From Acidimicrobiales bacterium (GTDB lineage: Bacteria; Actinomycetota; Acidimicrobiia; Acidimicrobiales; Aldehydirespiratoraceae): a stretch of DNA of 64,000 nucleotides. The stretch lies in the NCBI GenBank assembly GCA_040219515.1, contig JAVJSI010000005.1, forward strand, positions 62,001-126,000, in the 5' to 3' direction. Below the pieces are notes generated by a model. That model was not told the origin of the DNA, searched no databases, and worked only from the letters and a program-made list of their open reading frames with translations. Below, in pieces: positions 32,513 through 40,075 of this stretch. The stretch's first letter is position 1, and the number at the start of each line of letters is the position of its first letter. A program made the translations under genes and the position numbers.

Positions 32513-33004
32513 ATGAGCGACACCACGGCCGACCGCACCGACGAGTGGGCAAGGCTTCGCGCCGAACACCTCCGGGCGAAATCCGAGCGACCACCGTCGA
32601 CCGCCCGGGGTGTGCACCACGTCGCCCTTCTCTGCACAGACGTCGAGCGGACGATCGCGTTCTACCAGGACATCCTCGGCTTCCCGCTGACCGAGCTGTT
32701 CGAGAACCGTGACTACGAGGGCTCGACCCACTTCTTCTTCGACATCGGCAACGGCAACGCGCTGGCGTTCTTCGACTTCCCGAAGCTGGGGCTCGTCGAC
32801 TACGCCGAGGTGCTCGGCGGGCTGCACCATCTGGCGATCTCGGTGGCCCCGGACAACTGGGTCGAACAGAAGGCCGCGCTCGAGGCTGCCGGCGTCGAGA
32901 TCCACATCGTGGAGTCGTCGATGTACTTCCGCGACCCCGACGGGGCGAGGATCGAGCTGATCAACGATCCGCTCGGGGAGATGTACGGCGATCCCGTGAT
33001 GTAG
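32513..33004 (+). CDS. VOC-family (glyoxalase/dioxygenase-fold) protein
   Basis: The 163-residue protein has a charged N-terminal helix and then one vicinal-oxygen-chelate module pair: GVHHVALLCTDVERTIAFYQDILGFPLTELFENRDYEGSTHFFFDIGNGNALAFFDF, then GLHHLAISV and MYFRDPDGARIELIND. The His, His and Glu residues fit metal ligands of glyoxalases and extradiol dioxygenases. The reaction is unknown. The last codons and the stop lie in a 17-base tandem duplication. Confidence 0.85.
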   Translation: MSDTTADRTDEWARLRAEHLRAKSERPPSTARGVHHVALLCTDVERTIAFYQDILGFPLTELFENRDYEGSTHFFFDIGNGNALAFFDFPKLGLVDYAEVLGGLHHLAISVAPDNWVEQKAALEAAGVEIHIVESSMYFRDPDGARIELINDPLGEMYGDPVM

Positions 33005-33022
33005 CCGATCCCCTGATGTAGC
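32989..33022. repeat. 17-base tandem duplication spanning a stop codon
   Basis: CGATCCCGTGATGTAGC (32989-33005) is followed at once by CGATCCCCTGATGTAGC (33006-33022), one mismatch apart. The first copy holds the last codons and TAG of the VOC gene; the second is downstream. This looks like a recent slippage or duplication event. Confidence 0.7.
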
Positions 33023-33047
33023 TGACCCTCCTTCTACCCTTGGCGCC

Positions 33048-33893
33048 GTGTCTGATTCCGCTCCTCTCTCGTTGGTCGTGATGGCGGCCGGCCTCGGCTC
33101 GAGGTTCGGGGGCACCAAGCAGCTCGCCGAAGTCGGCCCCGACGGCGAAGCGTTCCTCGACTTCTCCATCATCGATGCCGTCGCGGCCGGCGTCACCAAG
33201 ATCGTGTTGATCGTGCGCTCCGACATCGAGGACGACGTCCGCCGCCACGTCGCCCGACGCCACGGCCATCTCGACGTCGCCTTCGTCCGCCAGGACGAGC
33301 ACGGTCCCGCTCGGGCCAAGCCGTGGGGGACCGGCCATGCGGTACTCACCGCCGCCCCCGAGGTGCCGGGGCCGTTCATCGTGTGCAACGCCGACGACTA
33401 CTACGGCCGGTCCACCTATGGGGCCGTCGCGCCGTTGGCTGCCGCGCTGCCCGACGACCGGGCGCTGCTGGCCGGGTTCAGGATGGCCCACACGCTGCCG
33501 GCTCGCGGCGAGGTCAGCCGGGGAGTGTGCGAGGTCGACGACGATCGGTTGACGTCGTTGGTCGAGACCCACGGCATCGGACGGCGCTCCGACGGTTCGA
33601 TCACCGCCACCGACCCGGCGGGTGTGCTGGCTGAGGACACCGTCTCGTCGATGAACTTCTGGGGGTTTCCGCCGCGGCTCTTCGCCGACCTCGAGCGGGG
33701 ATTCGATGCGTTCCTCGCCGCGCACGGTCACGAGGAGAAAGCCGAGTTCCTGCTCCCGACCGTGGTCCACGACCTCATGGCCGCGGGGGAGCTGACCGTG
33801 GGCGTCGTGCCCACCGCCGAGTCCTGGGTGGGCGTCACCAATCCCGACGATCTGGCCATCGCCCGGGCCCGGATCGCCGAGCTTCGGGCATGA
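33048..33893 (+). CDS. Sugar-phosphate-type nucleotidyltransferase
   Basis: The 281-residue protein opens with LVVMAAGLGSRFGGTKQLAEVGP, the nucleotide-binding signature of GT-A nucleotidyltransferases. FIVCNADDYYGR holds the metal-binding Asp. MNFWGFPPRLF and a C-terminal AESWVGVTNPDDLAIA complete the fold. Such enzymes join a sugar 1-phosphate to an NTP; the sugar cannot be assigned. The start is GTG at 33048. The stop overlaps the upstream ATG option of the next gene. Confidence 0.82.
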   Translation: MSDSAPLSLVVMAAGLGSRFGGTKQLAEVGPDGEAFLDFSIIDAVAAGVTKIVLIVRSDIEDDVRRHVARRHGHLDVAFVRQDEHGPARAKPWGTGHAVLTAAPEVPGPFIVCNADDYYGRSTYGAVAPLAAALPDDRALLAGFRMAHTLPARGEVSRGVCEVDDDRLTSLVETHGIGRRSDGSITATDPAGVLAEDTVSSMNFWGFPPRLFADLERGFDAFLAAHGHEEKAEFLLPTVVHDLMAAGELTVGVVPTAESWVGVTNPDDLAIARARIAELRA

Positions 33894-33943
33894 CTCGCCC
33901 CGAAGTCGGGAACCAGGCGGGCCCGAGGATCGTCGGAAGAAGC

Positions 33944-35362
33944 ATGTCCCCTTCACGTTCCCTTCGGATCTGCTCATTGGTCCTCACCGCAGTGCTGCTC
34001 GCCACTGCCTGCGGCGAGGCGGGCGACACCGACACCGCATCGAGTGACCCGACCGTCGCCACCTCAGTGGTGCCGAGTGGCGATCGTGGTTGGCTCGAGG
34101 GCGACGACCTCGAATGGTTCGACTCCTCCGGTGGCCTGGATGAGAGCGGCGACGACATGGCGATGGACATGGACATGGCCACCGAGGCATCCGACGGCGA
34201 CAGCGAGTTCCGCGAGATCGGGCCGATCGATCCTCGGCCCGACGACTCGCCGCTACAGGCCGGTTCGATCGACGATGGCGATGACGTGGCCGCCTACCTC
34301 GAGTACCGGGCCGGCGTGCTCGACTCGGGTCTCCGCGTGCGGCCCCTCGACGTGACCGACTCGACGGTCTTCACGGTGACGGGCAGCAACGGCCTGCCCG
34401 TGCTCGACGCGGCCGTCGAGTTCTGGGACCCGGCGGCCGACCGGGCGACCGGTACCCCCTTGGTCACGCTGCGCACCACCGCCGACGGCTCGGTGCGCTT
34501 CGCCCCTGCCGCGATGGCGGCCGACGCCGCCGAACTCGCCGTCGTCGTCCGAGTCGGCGATGTCGCCACGGATGTCGCCTACGAGCGGGGAGTGACCTCG
34601 GTCGATGTCTCGGTCGAGGCGCCCGGCGGTGTCGACGGTTCGGTCCCGCTCGACGTGCACTTCGTGATCGACGCCACCGGCTCGATGGGCGACGAGATCT
34701 CCCGGCTGCGCGACAACATGACGTCGATCGCCAACCAGATCGCCGCACTGCCGAGTGCGCCCGACGTGCGTTTCGGCATGACCGTCTATCGCGATGTCGG
34801 CGATCTGTTCGTCACCCGCACGTTCGACCTCACCGACGATCTCTCCTCGTTCCTCGATGCGCTGGCCGATGTCCAGGCCGAGGGCGGCGGCGACTATCCC
34901 GAAGCGCTCGACGAGGCCCTCGCCGACGCCCTCGAGAAGCCCGAGTGGCGTCGGGACGGTGCCGTCGAGCTGATGTTCGTCATCGCCGATGCGCCGAACC
35001 AGGTCGAGCGCGACGTGCAGACGCCCGCCACCGCCACGGCCGTCGCGGCTGCCGAAGCGGGCGTCAAGATCTTCCCGGTGGCCGCCAGTGGCACCGACGA
35101 CCAGGCCGAGTACGTGATGCGAGAGCTGGCCTTCGTGACCGGTGGGCGCTTCGTCTTCCTGTCCTACGGCGTGGCCGGCGCCGGCACCGCTACGGGGCCC
35201 AGCTCCGACATCAGCGCCGACGACTACGACGAACTGCCGCTCGATGCGCTGGTCGTCCGGCTGGTCCAGGACGAGCTCGAGGCCCTCACCGGCGACGAGC
35301 AGCTCCCGCCGGAGACCACGACCACGAGCCTGCCGGTCACCACGACGACCTTCGAGCAGTAG
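33944..35362 (+). CDS. von Willebrand factor A-domain lipoprotein
   Basis: The protein is 472 residues from ATG 33944 (MSPSRSLRICSLVLTAVLLATACGEA), a clean lipoprotein signal with lipobox ATAC. An ATG at 33890 overlaps the previous stop (ATGA) and would add 18 residues before the signal. An acidic linker follows. A VWA domain begins near residue 240 with HFVIDATGSMGDEIS, the DxxGS metal site (MIDAS-like), and FGMTVYRDVGDLF and DAPNQVERDVQ follow. The C-terminus is Thr-rich (TTTTSLPVTTTTFEQ). It is likely an extracytoplasmic adhesion or sensing protein; its partner is unknown. Confidence 0.8.
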   Translation: MSPSRSLRICSLVLTAVLLATACGEAGDTDTASSDPTVATSVVPSGDRGWLEGDDLEWFDSSGGLDESGDDMAMDMDMATEASDGDSEFREIGPIDPRPDDSPLQAGSIDDGDDVAAYLEYRAGVLDSGLRVRPLDVTDSTVFTVTGSNGLPVLDAAVEFWDPAADRATGTPLVTLRTTADGSVRFAPAAMAADAAELAVVVRVGDVATDVAYERGVTSVDVSVEAPGGVDGSVPLDVHFVIDATGSMGDEISRLRDNMTSIANQIAALPSAPDVRFGMTVYRDVGDLFVTRTFDLTDDLSSFLDALADVQAEGGGDYPEALDEALADALEKPEWRRDGAVELMFVIADAPNQVERDVQTPATATAVAAAEAGVKIFPVAASGTDDQAEYVMRELAFVTGGRFVFLSYGVAGAGTATGPSSDISADDYDELPLDALVVRLVQDELEALTGDEQLPPETTTTSLPVTTTTFEQ

Positions 35363-35546
35363 GGACAGAACGGTTTCGCCGTCTGTCTCCAGATCGACCG
35401 GCTCTTTCGCTGACAACGAATGGTGACAACTGTCCCAGGATTGCGCTTCCGCCGCGTGGTCGGTTTCCTCGCCGACGCGCAGGACCTCCCGACGATCCTC
35501 GGCGATACCGGGCGGCCTTCGGCGCGAACGAGCCCAGCCGATAACG

Positions 35547-35563
35547 TCTGACGGTCCGTCAGA
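35547..35563. promoter_or_regulatory. Perfect palindromic operator (TetR-type) upstream of the HMGCS-like gene
   Basis: TCTGACGG-T-CCGTCAGA has perfect 8-bp arms and lies 14 bases before the ATG at 35578, just upstream of AGGAG (35569-35573). Symmetry, length and position are typical for a TetR-family repressor site over a lipid-metabolism promoter. No regulator gene is adjacent. I see no second copy in the window. Confidence 0.55.
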
Positions 35564-35577
35564 TTTTCAGGAGATTC

Positions 35578-36999
35578 ATGCGCGGCATCATCGCCAGCGG
35601 GGGTTACATCCCCCATCGTCGTCTCGACCGCAGTGAGATCAGTGCCTTCTTCGGCAAGGGTGGCGGCAAGGGCACTCGCTCCGTCGCCGGGTTCGACGAG
35701 GACACCACCACGATGGGCGCCGAGGCCGCCCGCAACGCGTTGCGTGACGCCGGCGACGTCACCGTCGACTCGGTCTGGTTCTCCACCTCCACGCCCGCCT
35801 ATCTCGAGAAGACCAACGCCGCGGCCATCCATGCCGCGCTGCGGCTCGAGCCGTCGGTATCGGCCCTCGACCTCGGGGGTGCCCTCCGCTCGGGCATCGG
35901 TGCGCTGCGCACGGCGCTCCAGGGCGGCGGCACGTCGCTGGTCATCAGCGCCGACATCCGCGACGGCATGGCCACCTCGGCCGACGAGGCGAGCGGTGGC
36001 GACGGCGCGGCTGCGCTGATCGTGGGCGACGAGTCCGCCGGTCCGGTCATTGCCGAATACGTGGGTGCGGGCATTGCCACCGACGAGTTCCTCGAGCGCT
36101 GGCGGGTGCCCGGGGCCGAACGGTCGCGGGTGTGGGAGGAGCGGTTCGGCGAGGTCACCTACGCCCCGCTGATGAAGCAGGCGTTCGACGCCGCGCTCGC
36201 CGACGCCGGTGTCGACGCCGGCGACATCGACCACCTCGCGGTGGCCGGCATGCACGCCCGGGCGATCAAGCGGGGCGGCAAGGCGTTCGGCGCGGCCACC
36301 GAGAAGATGGTCGACGATCTGTCTTCGTCGGTCGGCAACACCGGCACCGCCCACCCCGCGCTGCTCCTCACCGCCACGCTCGAGCAGGCGGAGCCCGGTC
36401 AGCTGATCGCCGTGGTGATGCTGGCCGACGGGGTCGAGGTCGTCATCCTGCGCACCACCGACGCCATCGCCGACTATCGCTCGACCGCTCCCGTTGCGGC
36501 GCAGGCCGCGGCCGGTGCGCCGGTGAGCTACGGCAAATTCCTCTCGTGGCGGGGCATGGTGGCGGTCGAGCCGCCCAACCGTCCCGCCCCCAACCGGCCG
36601 TCGGCCAGCGCCGCCCATCGGCGTGAGGACTGGAAGTTCGGCTTCGTCGGCACCCGCGATCGCAGCAGCGGCATGATCCACCTCCCTCCGGCCCGGGTCT
36701 CGCAGAAGGGTGGCGCGGTCGACGACATGGAGCCGGTCGCCATGGCCGACACGCAGGGCACCATCGCCGCGTTCACGATCGACAAGCTCGTCTACTCGCC
36801 GAGCCCGCCGGTGGTCTTCGCCGTCGTCGACTTCGACGGCGGCGGGCGAGCCCCGCTCGAGATGACCGACGTCGACCCCGACGAGGTCGAGGTCGGCGGT
36901 CGCGTCGAACCCACGTTCCGTCGTCTCTTCACCAGCGACGAGATCCACAACTATTTCTGGAAAGTCCGGCCGGTCAGGGCCGGAGAAAGCGAAGTCTGA
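35578..36999 (+). CDS. HMG-CoA synthase-like domain fused to DUF35 OB-fold, no cysteines
   Basis: The 473-residue protein has two parts. Residues 1-300 follow the thiolase-fold HMG-CoA synthase pattern (GIIASGGYIPHRRL, DEDTTTMGAEAARNAL, GGDGAAALIVGD, AGMHARAIKRGGKA, VGNTGTAHPALLL). Residues 310-473 are a DUF35/OB-fold acyl-CoA-associated domain. The segment that normally holds the catalytic Cys reads GGALRSGIGAL (about 100-109), and the rubredoxin-like ribbon RCxxCG...PPxxxCxxCG reads RDRSSG...PPARVSQKGG (360-379). The whole protein has no Cys. It shares one base with the thiolase gene, so it may act as a structural partner rather than a condensing enzyme. Confidence 0.8.
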   Translation: MRGIIASGGYIPHRRLDRSEISAFFGKGGGKGTRSVAGFDEDTTTMGAEAARNALRDAGDVTVDSVWFSTSTPAYLEKTNAAAIHAALRLEPSVSALDLGGALRSGIGALRTALQGGGTSLVISADIRDGMATSADEASGGDGAAALIVGDESAGPVIAEYVGAGIATDEFLERWRVPGAERSRVWEERFGEVTYAPLMKQAFDAALADAGVDAGDIDHLAVAGMHARAIKRGGKAFGAATEKMVDDLSSSVGNTGTAHPALLLTATLEQAEPGQLIAVVMLADGVEVVILRTTDAIADYRSTAPVAAQAAAGAPVSYGKFLSWRGMVAVEPPNRPAPNRPSASAAHRREDWKFGFVGTRDRSSGMIHLPPARVSQKGGAVDDMEPVAMADTQGTIAAFTIDKLVYSPSPPVVFAVVDFDGGGRAPLEMTDVDPDEVEVGGRVEPTFRRLFTSDEIHNYFWKVRPVRAGESEV

Positions 37000-38192
37000 T
37001 GGGTTCACACGGCATCAAGGACCAGGTCGCCATCATCGGCATGGGCTGCACGCCCTTCCTCGAGCACTGGGACAAGTCGCTCGACGACCTCATCATCGAC
37101 GCGGCCCAGTCCACCTACGCGTCGGCCGGCATCGCCCAGGAAGACATCGACGCGTTCTGGTTCGGCACTTCCCAGTCGGCCGCCTCTGGGCTCGCCATGG
37201 CCGGGCCCCTGAAGATCCAGGGCAAGCCGGTCACCCGCGTCGAGAACTATTGCGCCACTGGCTCCGAGGCGATGCGCAACGCGGCCTACGCAGTGGCATC
37301 GGGCGCCTACGACGTGGTGATGGCGCTCGGCGCCGAGAAGGTGAAGGACGGCGGCTACCAAGGGCTCAACGCGTTCCCCATCCCCACCGACGGGACGCAG
37401 CGCACCCTCACCGCGGCGGCCATGTTCAGCCTGATCCTGCCGTCGTACTCCGAGAAGTACGGGGTCGATCCGGAGCGGCTGCGCTACACAGTGGCGAAGA
37501 TCGCCGAGAAGAACCACTACAACGGGGCCCGCAATCCGCTGGCCCAGTTCCGGCGCGAGACCTCCGCCGAGCAGATCTGCCAGATGGCTGCGGTGGCCGG
37601 CGAACTCTCGGTGTTCGACTGCGCCGGGGTGGCCGACGGCGCCGCCGCGGTGATCATGTGCCGGGCCGAGGATGCCCACAAGTACTGCCCGAACCCGCTC
37701 TACATCAAAGCGCTGTCGTTCGTCGCCGGCACCGGCGCGGGCTCGCTCGATCCCGACTACGACTACACGACGCTTCACGAGAGCAAGTGGGCCGCGGATG
37801 ACGCCTACTCCCAGGCCGGCGTGACCGACCCGAAATCCCAGATCGCCATGGCCGAGGTGCACGACTGCTTCACCCCGACCGAACTCGTCCTCATGGAGGA
37901 CCTCGGGTTCTCCGATCCCGGCGGTGCGTGGCAAGACGTGCTCGACGGCGCCTTCCAGCTCGACGGACGGCTGCCGGTCAACACCGACGGCGGTCTCAAG
38001 TCGTTCGGCCACCCGGTCGGGGCGTCCGGCCTGCGCATGCTCTACGAGGTCTGGCTCCAGATGCGGGGCGAAGCCCCCGAGGATCGGCGCATCCCCGAGA
38101 CCGACCGCAAGCTCGCACTCACCCACAATCTCGGCGGCTACCCCGGCGAGATGGTGAGCTTCGTCGGCATCTACGGCCCCGAACCGGGCTGA
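36999..38192 (+). CDS. SCP2-type thiolase / acetyl-CoA acetyltransferase
   Basis: The 397-residue protein starts on the last base of the previous stop (TGATG). It has the SCP-x thiolase signature: VENYCATGSEAMRNAAYAVASG with the nucleophilic Cys, MAEVHDCFTPTELV, and GGLKSFGHPVGASGLRM with the catalytic His. This family makes or cleaves 3-ketoacyl-CoA. In archaea a thiolase, an HMG-CoA synthase and a DUF35 protein form one channelling complex. The layout here, thiolase next to an HMGCS-DUF35 fusion, resembles that, but whether HMG-CoA is the product is open. Confidence 0.88.
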   Translation: MGSHGIKDQVAIIGMGCTPFLEHWDKSLDDLIIDAAQSTYASAGIAQEDIDAFWFGTSQSAASGLAMAGPLKIQGKPVTRVENYCATGSEAMRNAAYAVASGAYDVVMALGAEKVKDGGYQGLNAFPIPTDGTQRTLTAAAMFSLILPSYSEKYGVDPERLRYTVAKIAEKNHYNGARNPLAQFRRETSAEQICQMAAVAGELSVFDCAGVADGAAAVIMCRAEDAHKYCPNPLYIKALSFVAGTGAGSLDPDYDYTTLHESKWAADDAYSQAGVTDPKSQIAMAEVHDCFTPTELVLMEDLGFSDPGGAWQDVLDGAFQLDGRLPVNTDGGLKSFGHPVGASGLRMLYEVWLQMRGEAPEDRRIPETDRKLALTHNLGGYPGEMVSFVGIYGPEPG

Positions 38193-38284
38193 GGCCTGCG
38201 GGCCGGGACGTTGGTCCCGTGGACACCTCCGAGACGCCCGGTAGAAACTGAGGACCGACTCCCGGACACAGGTGAAGGAGACAG

Positions 38285-39202
38285 GTGATCGGTTCCGGCG
38301 CGACGACACCTGTGATCGAGACGCACGCGCTGACGAAGCGCTTCGGATCTCTCACTGCGGTCGACCATGTCGACCTCCGGGTCGAGGTCGGAGAGGTGTT
38401 CGGGTTCCTCGGACCAAATGGGGCGGGGAAATCGACGCTGATCCGTCTCGTGCTCGATCTGATCAGGCCCACCAGCGGCTCGGTGCGGGTCTTCGGTCTC
38501 GACTCGCGAGATGATGCCGCCCGGATCCATCGTCGGATCGGTCTCGCACCCTCCGAACCGGCGTTGCCACGTGATCTCACCGCCGAGCGCTACCTGGCCT
38601 TTCGCGACGATCTCCGTGGGATCGACACCAGAGCCCGCCGAGCCGAGCTGGCCGACCGGCTCGGCGCCGATCTCCGCCGACGCATCGGTGAGATGTCCAC
38701 GGGTAACCAGCAGAAGGTCGCCCTCATACAAGCCCTGGCCCACGAGCCGGAGCTCATCGTGCTCGACGAACCGAGCCGCGGTCTCGACCCCCTGGTCCAA
38801 CACGCGTTGCACGAGATCCTGCGGGCGAGTGCGGAGTCAGGGGCGACGGTGTTCCTTTCCTCGCACAGCCTCGCCGAGGTCGACCGCACCGCAGATCGGG
38901 TCGGAATCATTCGCGACGGACACCTCGTCACGGTGGAGGCGCTTGCCGAGGTCAAGGCCAAGGTGGCGCACACCGTCGAACTCGAGCTCACCGGACCGGC
39001 CGAAGAGGATTGGTTCGACTACGTCGACAACATCGACGAGGTGCACGTGTCGGGAACCCACGTCACCGCACGCGTGCGAGGCTCGGTCGATGCGTTCCTG
39101 CGCGTTGCGATCGACCGCAGCGGGGTTCGCCGCGTACGTAGTTCCGAGGGCGACCTCGAGGACGTGTTCCTCGGGTTCTATCGATCGGAGGCCGACGAGT
39201 GA
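38285..39202 (+). CDS. ABC transporter ATP-binding protein
   Basis: The 305-residue ATPase has Walker A GPNGAGKST, a signature motif MSTGNQQKVALIQAL (STGN instead of LSGGQ, seen in exporter-type ABC ATPases), Walker B LIVLDEPSRGLDPL and switch His in SSHSLAEVD. The C-terminal 90 residues form the extra domain found in ABC-2-type exporters. The start is GTG at 38285 after AAGGAG. It overlaps the permease gene by four bases (GTGA). The substrate is unknown. Confidence 0.9.
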   Translation: MIGSGATTPVIETHALTKRFGSLTAVDHVDLRVEVGEVFGFLGPNGAGKSTLIRLVLDLIRPTSGSVRVFGLDSRDDAARIHRRIGLAPSEPALPRDLTAERYLAFRDDLRGIDTRARRAELADRLGADLRRRIGEMSTGNQQKVALIQALAHEPELIVLDEPSRGLDPLVQHALHEILRASAESGATVFLSSHSLAEVDRTADRVGIIRDGHLVTVEALAEVKAKVAHTVELELTGPAEEDWFDYVDNIDEVHVSGTHVTARVRGSVDAFLRVAIDRSGVRRVRSSEGDLEDVFLGFYRSEADE

Positions 39203-39990
39203 CCGTTGCGCTTGTCATCGCCCGCCGATTTCTCACCGAACGGCGACTCCTGGTCGGAGGTGTCGCGCTCGGCGCTGCGGTGAGCCTTGCGCTGCAGATC
39301 GGCATGTACCCGAGCCTCCGCGACAGTCTCGGTGAGATGACCGAGGCGCTCCCCGAGGCGTTCACGCAACTCGTGGGAAGTGAGGAGTTCGCCTCCCCGG
39401 AGGGATTCCTGCAGGCCGAGGCCTACGGCACGATCGGTCCGATCCTCGTGATCCTCGTGGCGATCTCCATGGCCTCGTCGGGCCTTCCCGGCGCCGAGTC
39501 CTCGGGCCGAATGGCGATGCTGGCCACCTCGTCCGCCACACGCCGTTCGATCGCGCTGGGTGTCTGGCTCTCGTTGCTGGGCGCGATCAGCGTCGTCGTA
39601 GGGGTCTATTGGGTCACGACGGTCGTCGGGTCAGCGGCGGGTGGACTTGAGATCGGGGTGGGCCGGTTGACGGCTGCGGCGGTTTCGCTCTGGCTTCTCG
39701 GCGCCGCGGTCGGGGCGCTCGCATTCGGTGCGGGTTGCGTGACCGGGCGGCGCGGCCCGACCGTCGGTGGCTCGGCCACCGTCGCCGTGGCCAGCTTTCT
39801 CGTCTACGGCCTCTTCCCGCTGTCGGATCGGCTGGCTCCGGCCCGGCGTTTGTCCCTCTGGTTTCCCTACGCCGACCACGAACCGTTGGTGGGCGGGTTC
39901 GATCCGGCCCACGCCTCGACGTTGGCCGCGATCGCGGCGCTCGGCGCTGTCGTGGGGGTGTGGGCGTTCGAACGGCGAGACCTCGGATGA
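39199..39990 (+). CDS. ABC-2-type transporter permease
   Basis: The 263-residue membrane protein has about six hydrophobic segments (for example LVGGVALGAAVSLALQIGM, GPILVILVAISMAS, SIALGVWLSLLGAISVVVGVYWV and TLAAIAALGAVVGVWAF). It is translationally coupled to the ATPase upstream. The pair should form a half-size-permease exporter acting as a dimer. Cargo could be a lipid, drug or peptide; nothing in the sequence decides this. Confidence 0.82.
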   Translation: MTVALVIARRFLTERRLLVGGVALGAAVSLALQIGMYPSLRDSLGEMTEALPEAFTQLVGSEEFASPEGFLQAEAYGTIGPILVILVAISMASSGLPGAESSGRMAMLATSSATRRSIALGVWLSLLGAISVVVGVYWVTTVVGSAAGGLEIGVGRLTAAAVSLWLLGAAVGALAFGAGCVTGRRGPTVGGSATVAVASFLVYGLFPLSDRLAPARRLSLWFPYADHEPLVGGFDPAHASTLAAIAALGAVVGVWAFERRDLG

Positions 39991-40075
39991 ATGCGGTCCC
40001 ATACCCTCGCGTCGTGTAGGTCCGAGCCCGGAGGGCGATCTACGATCCTGGACGAACTGAGCAACAGGGGGACCC

